From: Basidiobolus meristosporus CBS 931.73
Lineage: Eukaryota > Basidiobolomycota > Basidiobolomycetes > Basidiobolales > Basidiobolaceae
Length of the DNA stretch: 64,000 nucleotides
NCBI GenBank assembly: GCA_002104905.1
Contig: MCFE01000382.1
Coordinates: 1-64,000 of the forward strand
Reading direction: 5' to 3'
Positions 43,600 to 55,203 of this stretch are shown piece by piece. The stretch's first letter is position 1; the number at the start of each line of letters is the position of its first letter. Made by a program: the position numbers and the translations under genes. Below the pieces are notes generated by a model, which was not told where the DNA came from, searched no databases, and was given only the letters and a program-made list of their open reading frames with translations.

Positions 43600-44930
43600 T
43601 TAAAACTTCAGTTGTACCTTGATTACCAACTGAATTGACCTATACCAGTCCCTATACCCTACACTCACATTAAGCTCAACCCCACACTCAAAGAGTAACT
43701 CCATTAAAATCCACCATTCAATAAGTATTTCTGCTGTAATACTCTGGTTCCACAACTCTGGTGGGAACCCAACAGCTTTATACCACCAGTCATTCACTGG
43801 CTCCCACACATCCTGGTCTTCAGCTGGAACAGCAAGGTCTAGCACCTCATCTGCCAGTCCTTGCAATATTCCGGTATGTTTTCTTGAGCACTGCACTTGA
43901 AGAAGTGCTGCAACCACTTGGTGTGCCTATTAATGTTCCAAAATTTAATTAAAGACATTGTGATAGTCTTTTGAGTTCTTAATGTTGTAGCCTTGTCTGT
44001 CAGTGGAATCTCCACTCTGTCAACAATGGAGGATGTGGAGGTTGTGGTAGACAAATTACATTTTTCTGCAAACTCATCTTCCTTGCTGGAGTGTAGCCCA
44101 ACTGGCTGCACTTCCAACTCATATGAAAACAGTTGTTTTCTTGTTAGTGATTCTTCTTGGCTATGATTGGATCCAGTCTGTTCCAGCCTTGTGGCATTAA
44201 TTGGCAAGAACTGCATTTTTTTGCATGCCTCTACATTTCAGGCTTGGGTAGACATTTTTCCGTTTACCTTTTCCTTTATCACTGCCAGGTCTTTCACTGC
44301 TACTTTATCTGAGTGCTTCTTGTAATGAACTACATTTTCTCCTTGATAAGTTCTGCTCTGACGCATCTGTTTTGGCCTGCTTGTCCCTTGCTGGCACTCT
44401 TCTGGCAACCTGACATTTCTTTTCTGCTTGTTTTGAGCTCCCAACTGTAGTTGTGACAGGCCCCTGCAAAAGCTGCTGGCTTTATCACTGCCAGGTCCTT
44501 CACTGCTACTTTAACTGAGTGCTTCTTGAGTGGTGCCACACTTTTTCCTTGATAAATGTTGTGCTGGTGCATCTGTGTCTGCCTGCTTGTCCCTGATTGG
44601 CACTCTTCCAGCTACCTGACATCTCTTTGATGCTTGTCTAGAGCTTTTGACTCTGCTTGTAATGGGCTCTTGAGGAAGCCACTAGCTTTTAGCTATGGTG
44701 CCCTTGTTCTTCTGCCTTTGATAGTTTCTGCTATTCTTAAGATACTATCTTAACATACCAATGCTGGCCCAAAATCTGTTTGCCTGTTTGAATCCAGGAT
44801 AATGCTCATGGATCAAGTCAAGTGCATTCATCTTGGTATTAAGTTCCTGATGGTCCCATGGTATGCTGGCCTTAAGGTGATGGTGTGCTAGACTTCTGAT
44901 GGCTTCCTTGTCTTTGTAACTATTGACCAC
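43600..44930 (-). pseudogene. Companion protein of the Tnp2 family, C-terminal part (minus)
   Basis: Reading leftward from 44930: RSLAHHHLKASIPWDHQ and HEHYPGFKQANRFW (44745-44900), the most conserved block of the family. A repeated Lys/Gln-rich region follows (44700-44230; GENVVHYKKHSDKVAVKD), then a later conserved segment (44216-43839; RVEIPLTDKATTLRTQ, LIKFWNINRHTKWLQHFF) and an aromatic tail (DVWEPVNDWWYKAV, 43800). Frames break several times. This copy shows that the protein extends well beyond the repeats. I know no family for it. Confidence 0.65.
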
Positions 44931-45245
44931 AGTTGCATTCTTATCAAGTCCCTGCTGGTGGAGTTTACATTTGTTTTGACTTTGGAAGCTTTAGTACATT
45001 GTCATCTCAAAGGATGCTGTACCAAGCACATACTTCTATTAAGATGCCAACTATGTTGGGGATTGTAGCTCAATAGTTTTCCCTTGACAAGCTTGTGGCT
45101 ATATTCCCCATCACACTAGATTAGAGACAGAGCCCAAGTATTCCTGGCAACCTTTTGACAGAGGTTATTGCACCCAGTGAGCACCCCACACACAAAACAC
45201 TTGAGAAGTGTTGGATGTATCTCTCCCTTTGACTTATACATGGGG
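44905..45245. repeat. Internal piece of the 1.07-kb LTR family
   Basis: CTTTGTAACTATTGACCACAG...GTGTTGGATGTATCTCTCCC corresponds to the last third of the LTR (compare 42378-42710 and 55938-56262). It lacks the left two thirds and the terminal CACCACCACA. It joins a companion relic on the left. Confidence 0.72.
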
Positions 45246-45905
45246 GCTATTCCATAATGCACATATATTATTATTATCCAAACACAAATACCAAGAGCAT
45301 CATCTTCTGATAGAGAAAATGTACAGAAGTCAGTATGCAACTGCAGCAAAGCTTACAACATATACGCCATTGGCCTGAGTACAAAGTCAATCAAAATCTG
45401 GAGATACCAAATATAGGAGGAATCTGTTTGTGAAAAAGCTTTCTACTTGGAGCAATGCATTTGCTCTCAATACTATTTCTATTCTACACTATGAAAATAA
45501 TTTGGTACTGCAGGTGGATCCAATCTGGATCAGCCATCAGGATCCTGTTCAAAGACCATCATAATACAACAGCTTTGAATCAGTAACCATCTTGATGATC
45601 TTAGGACAGGATAACAATAGCCTTGTATTAATTTTACTGCCAAATAAAATTACAAAACTTGACAGGGCTTGGTTGGTGCTGTGACAATCATTGCATGGCA
45701 TTGTTGCGGTCTTAATGCACTCTACAACTATTTTAAATGGATCTAACTAGCCAGTATAAAAAATTACCTTATATGGCAAAAAACATGACTGTATTTTGAC
45801 GGCCTCACAGCAAGTCTCTGATGGAGTTATCACAACAGTATGGTGGCCAACAGCTAGCTCTATATATTGCTACCATACCAATTTACCAAATGATATTTCC
45901 TTTTT
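45246..45905 (+). pseudogene. Tnp2 element fragments
   Basis: 45246-45350 resembles, on the minus strand, the sequence just downstream of the DDE block at 50945-51040. 45490-45905 parallels 49190-49640 (GGTGGATCCAATCTGGATCAGCCATCAGGATC, TTTTACTGCCAAATAAA, CTCACAGCAAG). There is no intact frame. Confidence 0.55.
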
Positions 45906-46380
45906 CTACCCCCCCTTGTGCAATTCATATATTAGACTTGTTCCTTTAAAAAAAGTGCCACATTGGGCCATGAGTGCCAAATGATGTCATAATGTGCCAG
46001 AGAGGCCAAGTGAGCCTATTCTTGGCCACAGAGTGTGAAACATAGCTCTACATTTTCATGCAATGCAGCCCCTGTGTCTCACCTATTGTGTTGGAGAAAA
46101 TCCATTTTTTGACCTTTTTTTTGGGATCAATGTTGTGCAGGATGTGTAAGGGCACAGAAGGACTGAAGACATGCATCTGGTACTCAATACCCATGGCACT
46201 CTGAATCTAGCTCCTGTAGCCAGTATCATGTCACAAAAATGAATGGCACTATATTGGTCCACTGGCACTATCAGGCACTATGTTTAAATATAAGCCCTAA
46301 AGAAAGACCTATACAAAGCACTTATAGTGCCAGAGAGTACCAGTGGACCAAGAAAGTGCCATGCACTTCTGTGTTATATA
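45906..46380. repeat. Region of degenerate GGCAC/GTGCC repeats
   Basis: Copies of TGGCACT or its complement AGTGCCA recur at irregular 12-40-bp spacing (for example 45954, 46193, 46241, 46262, 46329 and 46356). The same words form a denser array at 52548-52620. Such repeats resemble subterminal binding sites of CACTA-like transposons. No gene is present. Confidence 0.5.
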
Positions 46381-47433
46381 GAACACACAGTAGCCAACAC
46401 ATGTTACAAATTACAGCTCACTTGAAGCAGTACTTAAGGAGTTATGACCAAAAGAGTCCAATTACTATGTATACTAGGCCTCTATTGCTAGGATTACTAT
46501 GGTGACTTCTATTGCATGTAACTTTTGAACCAGCCAAGCAAATCATGTGAAATCTCTACAGATGCTGCCAGTATGTCCAATCTGCGCCACTGCAAAAGTT
46601 TAGCTTTGTATCATGTGTATTGCTTGTGCAATTGTCCAAAATATTTGATCCTTAAGAGCTTTCATATAAATGACTTCCCTAGCTGGAAAATCAAAGAGAG
46701 CCTCTCTTTCCAGAATCTCCACACTACAGTTACAAGTTTAAAGGTTATAAGACTTCCCCTGTATCACCTGCACTGCTGAGTATTCTGACTTTGATTGGTA
46801 CTACATCAGTAGAGAGACTGCAAAGCCAACAAGAATCCAATCTAAGTTCTACAAGAAACTACCACTTTTCTGTCAGAAAAGTCTCCTCTGAGAAGCTCCT
46901 TAACTCTAAAGGTACCCCTTTAGACACCCCTTAAGTCTAAAGACCCCTTTAGAGACCCCTTCAGAAAACCCCTTTACTTTAAAGAAGTCCCTTTACGCAC
47001 CCCTTTAGTGTAGAGTCCACTTTAGAGACCACAACAAGAAGCCCCTTTACTCTAAAGACACCCCTTTTGGTCTAAAAACCCCTTAGAGACATCTACAACA
47101 CACCCCTTTAGGCTGAAGGGGAGTTCAGAGTTTCCATATTGGGAAATATCTACTCAGAAAGGAAAGTGACTCCCAAATAAGGAAAAGATACTATAAAAGT
47201 ACATAAGTTCAATACTTGGTAGAAGGTCAGAACACTGCTGTAGACATGAGAAATACTGCCTAGGGTATATTTTGAGCCTAAGATTGAGGATATTAGTGAA
47301 AGCTATATCTTCTGTTGGTATATTATACTCTTGATAAACTATTTCAGTATTAGCATACCTGAAGTTGTTGTATATTGTGGATTAGCCTCTACATTGTGGA
47401 ACAAGCCCCAAACTATCCATAATGCAACACAAC
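46381..47433 (-). repeat. Roughly 1-kb repeat R, copy 1 (minus relative to 59840-60780)
   Basis: The whole stretch matches 59840-60780 in inverted orientation and 53450-54010 in part. It contains an array of CCCCTTTA/TAAAG words at 46900-47130 and ends ATGCAACACAACA. No protein is encoded. It interrupts the 5' part of the companion copy at 47434. Confidence 0.65.
46900..47130. repeat. Degenerate array of CCCCTTTAG/CTAAAG units
   Basis: About a dozen copies of a 7-9-bp word (ACCCCTTTA and its partial complement TAAAG) are spaced 10-25 bp apart. Pairs such as CCCCTTTAGAG and CTCTAAAG can fold. Related but shorter arrays occur at 53525-53640 and 60165-60270. A subterminal transposase-binding region is a reasonable reading. 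Confidence 0.6.
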
Positions 47434-49130
47434 AGTTTGTAGCCAAACCCCACAGCTGATGGCAGCAGAAGAATGGTTGGACAATAGCTTGCTTTGACAT
47501 TCAGTACAACAAGCAGGGCATTATCTAAACTGGCCATGTTGATGGTGAGCCCACTGAAGGTTGTTTTCCATGAAAAAGCTCAAACTTAGAATTCATAGGA
47601 TTTTTCAGCTGGTATATAGCTGGTATTCCAATGGTATTTTGCTGGTATTCAGCTAGTGTTTTTGGTACAAAACATCAAATGCAATTTTGATGCAAGAAAA
47701 TGGCAGCTAATTACCAAATTTAGCATGGATGTTAGTTGGCCTAGTCTCCACCTGGGCAAACTGTTTGCTTGCCTGCTCATCAGCTAACAGTGGAGATATT
47801 GAGATAATTTTGAGAAACTGGGAATTTCACTGATATTAAGAGGGTACTTTGCTGGCCTTTTCTTAATTTTTCTCATAGGGAAAAATGCCAACTCCTCAGT
47901 CTCTCAGTCAAGGAGGCAGTTGAGAACCTCTGCAGAGCCACAAGCTGACCTCTATGCTCAGGCAGATAAGAATGTAGCAAACACAGTACCCTCAGTTGAA
48001 GACCAGCAAGTGGCTGTCATAACATCACCACCACCCACATTAGTAAATATGTTTTCAGCTCATACCAAAGTACAAATGGAGCAATTAGGTGCAGTGGCTG
48101 ATAGGATAGGTGCAATGGCCCAGAGAAATCAGGAAATAGTCCAGAAACAGGATGAGCAGATAATACATGTAAAGAATTCTAAATCCCAGGTAGAGAAAGT
48201 AGTATCTTTGCAGCAAAGAAGGAACTCAAGTAGCTCAATGTCACATCCAAGAATTAAGCCTTTTCCCAATGTAACAGTAAAGGAACACAATATAGTCTTT
48301 GATGTAGAAGAACAGTGCCCAAAGATAAAGCCTAGAAAATAACCTATCACAGCATGGGAGGGAGACAATGTGGTGTTTATACCAAAGCCTAAAATCAAAA
48401 GACATTGAAGATCTGTGAAGCTATTGAGTGCAAAATTATGAAGAGTGGGCCAATATTCAAGAGACTGTCAGAAGTCTAGCACACCATCACCTTAAGGCCA
48501 GCATACCATGGGACCATCAGGAACTTAATGCCAAGATGAATGCACTTGACTTGCTCCATGAGCATTATCCTGGATTCAAACAGGCAAACAGATTTTGGGC
48601 CAGCATTGGTATGTTAAGAATATATCTTAAGAATAGCAGGAACTATCAAAGGCAGAAGAACAAGGGTGCCATGGCTAAAAGCCAGCAGATTCCTCAAGAG
48701 CCCATTACAAGCAGGGCTAAATGCTCCAGACAGCATCAAAGAGATATCAGGTAGCTGGAAGAGTGCCAATTAGGGACAAGCAGGCAGACATGGATACACC
48801 AGCACAACATTTATCAAGGAAAAAGCATAGTACAACTCAAGAAGTACTCAGTCAAAGTAGCAGTGAAGGACTTGGCAGTGATAAAAACCAGCAGTTTGCA
48901 CAGCAGCCTGACACAACTAAGGCTGAGAGCTCAAAACAAGCAGAAAAGCAACAACAGGTTGCTGGAAGAGTGGTAGCAAGGGATAAGCAGGCAAAAAAAA
49001 AATGTGACAGAGCAGAATTTATCAAGGTGAGAATATAGTTCATTATATAAAGCACTCAGTCAAAATAACAGTGAAAGACCTGGCAGTGATAAAGGAAAAG
49101 GCAAAGGGAAAAATGTCTACCTAAGCCTGA
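47434..49130 (+). pseudogene. Companion protein of the Tnp2 family, copy with long C-terminal part (plus)
   Basis: 47450-47570 equals the start of the copy at 52800 (ATAGCAACAGAAGAATGG). About 320 bp of foreign sequence follow (47570-47890). Then 47891-48342 encodes RTSAEPQADLYAQADKNVA...VPSVEDQQVA and the coiled coil (EQLGAVADRIGAMAQRNQEIVQKQDEQI). 48428-48754 encodes EEWANIQETVRSLAHHHLKASIP and HYPGFKQANRFWASIGML. 48745-49105 holds two imperfect coding repeats of about 200 bp (AGRVPIRDKQAD..., AGRVVARDKQAK..., each with SRKKHS- or KSTQSK-like and EGLGSDK-like parts). Stops at about 48340 and 49036. Function unknown; it looks like a nucleic-acid-binding accessory protein. Confidence 0.68.
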
Positions 49131-49189
49131 GACAGAGTATTTGTAAGAATGGTAAGCAAGACTCTGATAATTCCCTATGAACTATAATT

Positions 49190-49645
49190 TGGTCCCACAG
49201 GTGGATCCAATCTGGATCAGCCATCAAGATCCCATTTAGAGACCATCATAATAACAGCAGCTTGGAATTAGTGACCCTCCTAGCAATCTTAGGATGGGAT
49301 CATAACTGTGTTTCACTAATTTTACAAACAAATAAAGGGATAAAACTTGACAAAATTTTATTGGTGCTGTGACAATCTTTGAGTAGTATTGTTGCAGTCT
49401 TTCAGCACTCTATTACTATTTTACATGGATTCAGTTGGCCAGGATATCCAATTGCCTTATATGGCAAGAAACCTGACAATATTTTGATGGCCTCACAGCA
49501 AGACTCTGATGGATTTTATTGGCAGTATGATGGCCTACTTCTGATTCTGTATAATGCTACCATACCAACTTACCAAATGGTATTCCCTTTTTCTACCTTC
49601 CCATGTGCAATTCATATATTCCACTGTAGAATCACCCCTCTTCAT
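49190..49645 (+). pseudogene. Tnp2 element fragment (plus)
   Basis: Parallels 45490-45900 and 42716-42944. The plus frame gives short segments such as FSWPGYPIALYGKKPDNILMASQQ that recur in those copies, consistent with the transposase region after the DDE block. It ends against the C-terminus of the minus-strand transposase. Confidence 0.55.
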
Positions 49646-49649
49646 TTGC

Positions 49650-52341
49650 TTATCCACTACTACCATGGGTATTCCACATATAGTTTGAATCAAAAAAAAC
49701 TATGGCCTCCTCCGTACTAACCTCTACAAACTTGTACACCTGCTGCAATTGACATACTTCTATCACCTCAACTTTACAGCTTTTTGGTGTGACACTTGCA
49801 AAGTTGCCATATATCTTGTACTGCTGGTAACATCTACATCTTGCAAACTTATGCTTGGCTGTTGCCACTTCTGCCACAAATACCTCCTGAATTTCTGCAA
49901 AGAATTTCTTGGCACCTAGCCAATATATTTGTTCTCCCTGCTGCATTCTAGTCCCCCTTATAGGTGCATTCTGGCTTTTGTTTGTGTGAGTTCTGTGCTT
50001 AATGGTGTTGAAGTTGGCTTGTAGCCATAAGAAGTCAGGCATATCTTGGTAGAGCTCTCCTGATAAAAGTTAGTTGCTTGTTGCACCCAACCCAACTTTG
50101 CATTACTTAACTGATTACTCACACATTGGGGCTGCTTAGCTTCTTAATACCATAGGCATAGGTATTGCCATGTGCACATTTGTCCTCAGTATTTTCCAAC
50201 TCTTCCTGGCTGTCCTCAATGTGCCAACTCATCACATCCATGACGGACTTGAAGGTAACTTTCTTGATGGGATTGGGAAATGGTAGTACCTGCAACATGA
50301 CTTTTCTTCCTACCTCCCCACACATCTGCTCCATAGGAAACTCCCAAAATGTGAAGCAAGGCCCAATATTCTCCACACACTATGCAAGATGGAGTAGAGA
50401 ATGGATACAGTAGGGGCAGAGATCTACATGTTCAGCTTTATGTTTGTAGTATAGCTGCTCAAATCCTGTCACAAACTGCTCACACAACAGCTGCAGATGC
50501 GTCAAGTTGGCATTGGTGATCTGCTTCTGGACAAATACTCCTACAATGTCCACATAGGACTCCCAATGCTTCCAATGTACTCTTGGTAGGAATGGCTTCA
50601 GAACACCACTTAAATAAATACATATCCAGTTCATCCAGTCTTTGCATTTGCATTGTTGCATATGCGTATGAATATTAATTGGAGCGCATGAGAAGTAGTT
50701 AGGGTAGCGGATACTCTGTAATATCTTGCCAATTCTTTCAAATTTCTCTGGTATCTCAAAGGGCTCATTTAACTTGAAATGCACCATGTACAACTTGGTC
50801 ATCAGTATAGGGATATTGTTGAAAAGCAAATGCATTGATCCCAGTGGAAAGCTTTTGCTCCAGCAGATACCCTCTATCTGAAGTATCTCTGGTTTCTGAT
50901 TGATTCCTTATTCTAGTCAATGGCTAATAGCTTGCCAACTTTGCTGTAATTGCATGCTTACTTCTGTATGTCCTCTCTGTGGAAAGATGAGGATCTTAGT
51001 GCTGGTGTTTGGATAATACTAATGGGTGTGAGTTATGGGGTAAATCCCCTGGATCTCACACATTTGACAGCAATACTGTTCATTGTGCCCGGAAAAACCC
51101 GCTATCTTGCTGATGGCTGGGGTATCTTCAATGCAGATAATAATATGTGCTTTTACATGAGGGCCATTTACCGTTATCCTGCTGGAAAGCATACAAAGCT
51201 CATCCAGCAATGGATACAGGTAGCTATCCAGGTTTGATAGTGACTTAGACCCAGATATCAGTGAGACTACCATCAGATTATTGCTATGATACCATAAGAT
51301 GGGTGGCAGATTCAGATTGATGAGAATCAGTGGCTAGCAGGATTTGCTGGTAGAGTACTTGTTTAATGAGAATCCATCCAGGGCTAAGGCAAAGGCATGG
51401 TCATATATACCTCCAAAGTAGCCCTTGCTTCTTAGCTGTTTACAATGTTTGCCATCAAATATATCTGATATATTTGTGCTTGACTGATACTGAGTGCAGT
51501 ACTCTATAACTTTGCAATATTTGTTGGACTGCATCAGCTTCCTCAGATGGGGTATAAGCAGAATATATCCAGAGTGTCAACAATGTTCTCCCTCAAAAGT
51601 GGCGGATTCCTGACAACTTGTCCATGTTGCAATGGTAGCATTTTTGGATGTGAATGCCATACAACATTTAACACATGCTGGAATCAGGGCAGTCTCTGGA
51701 TTATATGTTGCCAGCTGCATAACGGTTGTCCACTTGTACCATGTACATGGTAAGTTGAATTCTGGTACAACTTTGGCAAGTAGTAGTAATAAGTCCTCAA
51801 AGCCTCCATTACTGATATTTGTGGAAATGCACCACTTCTCTAGCCACAACATTACATCATTCACCAGTAGATGGATTACTGGGCTCACTTGGCTCCATAG
51901 AGTATTCTTGGGATTTGTTTCAACGGGTGTTGTCTAATAGCATATAGGGATTTGACCAGGCTCATATGTGGTACTGTTGTTAGGGAAGATAGCCTCAAAA
52001 TCCATCAGTGAACCTTCTTTGTCATTGCTATCACTCTGTATGCCATATTCAGAAGGCTGAGGTAAGCCTAAAGGCGTCACAAACTCACTTGACTCAGTTT
52101 GCACAAGATGATAAAGATGGCCAGGTACCACTATAGAAGTATCTAATGGCCAGCATGATAATGTTGGTACAGTAGTGACCAATGAATGGTCAAACATGAC
52201 TTGGGTGGCAAAACACTGGCCATGATCCTTGTGACATTTCCTATGCTCTCTGTGTGCTTCATGGCTGAGAGGCTTGCCACAATAGCCACATGGTCATTTT
52301 TCTGTTCTCTTATGGCGTTGAGTCAAAGTAGTCTTGTCCAT
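49650..52341 (-). pseudogene. Tnp2/Plavaka-type transposase, near full length but decayed
   Basis: A DDE transposase of the Tnp2 (CACTA/Plavaka) class that would cut and paste its element. The minus strand reads from an ATG at 52341. An N-terminal zinc-finger-like segment (CGYCGKPLSHEAHREHRKCHKDH) follows a TGA that is probably a decayed CGA. 51888-51577 holds VKCCMAFTSKNATIATWTSCQES. 51534-51334 and 51273-51019 carry FALALDGFSLNKY, LDSYLYPLLDEL and DTPAISKIAGFSGH with C..C. 50835-50380 holds the C-terminal helical domain (WMNWICIYLSGVLKPFLP; FVTGFEQLYY; YCIHSLLHL) and 50376-50119 GPCFTFWEFPMEQMCGEV, a Tnp2 hallmark. 50042-49650 is the terminal domain. Frames break about six times. The companion gene is divergent, starting 436 bp away. 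Confidence 0.85.
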
Positions 52342-52777
52342 AGGGCAAACAGCTTGACCTTCAACAATGTAATGCTATTATATCACTTTTTGGTCAATAC
52401 ATATGTGAACTTGAGACAGTCTTGTTTTTGAGACATTAGACTTGTTCCATTGTGCCATTGATCATATTGCCAGAAAGTGCTGTATATTTTGTTATTAATT
52501 CGATATCTTAGGGTCATATGCATGTCAATTTTGATCCCAGATTGGCACTGTATGGCACCATCTGGCACTCTGTGGCATGATCAGGCTCCACCTGGCATGC
52601 TATGGCACTGTTGGGCACTATGAGCAGCTGGAATGATGGAAAAAGTCCATTGCACCTACATGAATGTAAGATTCAATGTTGACCCATCATAGTAAGCATT
52701 ATAAATAAAGCTGTGGCACTACATACACACATATATTCAACACTATTTCCCCTTTGGTTTGACTCACTTCCATATAT
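52342..52777. promoter_or_regulatory. Shared divergent promoter of transposase and companion, with TGGCAC repeats
   Basis: 436 bp between the two start codons. At 52548-52620 GGCAC/GGCAT words recur about every 11-17 bp (GGCACTGTATGGCACCATCTGGCACTC is the core pattern). TATAAATAAAG at about 52697 and CACATATATTC at about 52728 could be core promoter elements for the companion gene. The repeats would be natural binding sites for one of the two proteins. Confidence 0.55.
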
Positions 52778-53450
52778 ATGCCACCAAAAAAAAAGCAAAG
52801 TTGTCAGGTTCTCAACCAGACCCCACCACTGATAGCAACAGAAGAATGGTGGGACAACAGCTTGCTTTGGCATTCAGTACAACAAGCAGGGCTACATCCA
52901 AAAAAGGCCCTGTGGACAGTGTGCCCATTGAAGGTAGAAATGAAGACTCCTCAGGCTCTCAGTCAAGTAGTCAATTGAGAACCTCTGCAGAGCCACAAGC
53001 TGACCATTATGCTCAGGCATATGAGAATGTAGCAAGCGCAGTACCCTCAGTTGAAGATCAGCAAGTGGCCATGATAACATCACCACCACCCATTTTAGCA
53101 AGTATGTTGTCAGCTCATACCAAACCATTAATGAAGCAATTAGGTGCAGTGGCTAATACAATAGATGCAATGGCCAGGAGATATGAGGAAATACTTCAGA
53201 AACAGGATGAGCGTATAATGCATGTAGAGCAATCAATATTCCAGGTAGAGAAAGCAGTATCTTTGCTGCAAAGAAGGAACTCAAGTAGCTCAATGTCACA
53301 GCCAGGAATTGAGCAATTTCCCAATGTAAAAACAGAAGAACAGCATACAGTCATTGAAGCACAAAAACAGTGCCCAAAGATAAAGCCCACGAAAAAAACT
53401 ATCACTGCATGGGAGGAAGATAATGTGGTGTTTATACCAAAGCCTAAGAA
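52778..53450 (+). pseudogene. Companion protein of the Tnp2 family, N-terminal half
   Basis: The likely start is ATG 52778 (MPPKKK). A run of nine A puts the start out of frame with the long frame, which reads KKKAKLSGSQPD onward, so one base has been lost or gained, or slippage is needed. The protein begins with a lysine-rich, nuclear-localisation-like motif, then a polar Ser/Gln region (GRNEDSSGSQSSSQLRTSAEPQ). A predicted coiled coil follows at about residues 125-175 (LGAVANTIDAMARRYEEIL; DERIMHVEQSIFQVEKAV), then a basic stretch with WEEDNVVFIPKP. It runs into repeat R at about 53450, so the C-terminal half seen in the copies at 43600 and 48428 is missing. It is divergent from the transposase. 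Confidence 0.68.
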
Positions 53451-54010
53451 TACAGTATTGTTTCCTTATTTGGGAGCTGCTTTCCTCTCTGAGAAAATAT
53501 TTTCTGATATAGAAATTCTGAATTCCCCTTTAACCTGAAGGGGTGTGGTGTGGAAGTTTCTAAAGGGGTCTTTAAACCTAAACAGGTGTCTAAAAAGCTG
53601 TCTTTAGAGTAAAAGGGTCTCTTAGAGGGGACTGTTCCAACAGGAAAGCAGCAGTTTTCTTGTAGAGCTTAGATTGGATTCTTGTGAGCTTTGCAGTCTC
53701 TTTGCTGGTGTAGTACCAATCAGAGTCAGAATACCCAACAGTGCAAGTGATGCAGGGGAAGTCTTTTAGCCTTTAAGCTTGTCAATGTAGTGTAGAGATT
53801 CTGGAAAGAGAAGCACTCTGTTATTTTTCAGCTGGGGAAGTCATATCTATGAGATTTCTGAAGGATCAAGATTTTGGGCAATTGCATAGGCAATACATGT
53901 GATACAAGGTCATAGCATTGGTGCAGATTGAACATAGGTGCAGCACCAGTGAGAATATCACATGATCTGATTGGCTGGCTCAAAAGTCTCACATGATTCA
54001 AGTCATCATA
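53450..54010 (+). repeat. Repeat R, partial copy 2
   Basis: Matches 60075-60640 in the same orientation, including the TAAAGGGG-type array (53525-53640) and the segment TTCTTGTAGAGCTTAGATTGG...GTAGTACCAATCA. It lacks both ends of the roughly 1-kb unit. No gene. Confidence 0.65.
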
Positions 54011-54394
54011 ACCCTCATTATCACTTCTGACATAGAACTACTTTAATCTGTTACCAGGTTTTGCAAGTGTAAGTGGTGTACCATCAAGTGCTGCTTGCTT
54101 ATAAGATCAATTTTTGTTTGCATGTATGATCTTATAGGAACCTTGCCATTGCATATCCAGCTAAGATGTCCTGTTTCCTTGACTCTTGGTAATGTGAAGT
54201 AGTATCAACTCACCTACTGCAAGAAAAGTTCTACTAAGGCATTTTTGACTGTCAAAGAACTCCTTGCCAGCCATTCTGGATTTCTTCAGGTTTTCTGTTA
54301 CATTCTTTTGCAGAGTGTGAGCTTATTGAGTCTGTTATATTCTTGCTAGCAATTGCTCTGATGTTGTCATGGTTGGCTTCCATGGGAGTGTAAA

Positions 54395-55203
54395 CTAACT
54401 TTCAGAAGATATGTCTATCAGTAAAACAGCTTCATGTCCATATATCTGAAAAAATGGAGTATTCCCTATACTTCTTTTAACTGTAACTCTATCAGCCCCT
54501 ATTTCTGCATGAAAGCTACTTGCCCGCTTGTTGGGTTCTTCATTGCTAAGCTTTGCTAATGTATTTGCATAAGCAAAATGTCCATGTTCAACTGGTGCAC
54601 TTGCTTGTGGGTGATATGGTGTTGTATGGATGAGCTTTGTTCCATGCTTCATTGCTAGAGCTTGTATAGCATAAGATCTACATTCTTCATTATCTGCAAT
54701 TAGGGCACCAACTGAATCATGTCTGAGATACACCTCTTCTTTAAGAAATCTTGCTACTGCTTTTGCATTGGCATGTATCAGCATTCTAGCCTCTATCCTA
54801 CCAGTAATGTTATTACAACAGTCCACTACATACTTATACCCTGCAGTTGCCCTTGGTAAGTGTATAATATCTGTGTGCAACTTGCCAAGCTTAAGATATT
54901 TATATACTGTGAAGTGGTTCATGCATCATTTGGTTGTCTCTTCTTTGGCATGGAATACAAGATTACACATATTCTTTTGTTTTGGTGTATAGTGTTGGCC
55001 AAAAATGTTGTAAGGAGATTCTTGCATATGATGATGTAATTCCCTTATGACCTCCTTATTCAGATTCATGCAATTCTTGAATGATCTTCTCTTGATCATG
55101 ATTGTCATGTATATACCATCAAGGAACTCTATGTTTGCTCTTTCTGAAAAGCGTGCCATCATGCTGTATAAACTTCAAAGCCTTCTTTTTAAAATTTGTC
55201 CGT
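54395..55203 (-). pseudogene. Element D integrase
   Basis: After the interrupting LTR the frame RTNFKKKALKFIQHDGTLFRK begins the zinc-binding domain (HHHMQES...C..C-like). The catalytic core keeps its three acidic residues: HTDIIHLP, IADNEEC and HPQASAPVEHGH (54922-54480). The frame ends at 54395. A TGA-type break lies near 54925. C-terminal sequence, including a degenerate GPY/F-like region, trails to about 54050. Confidence 0.8.
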
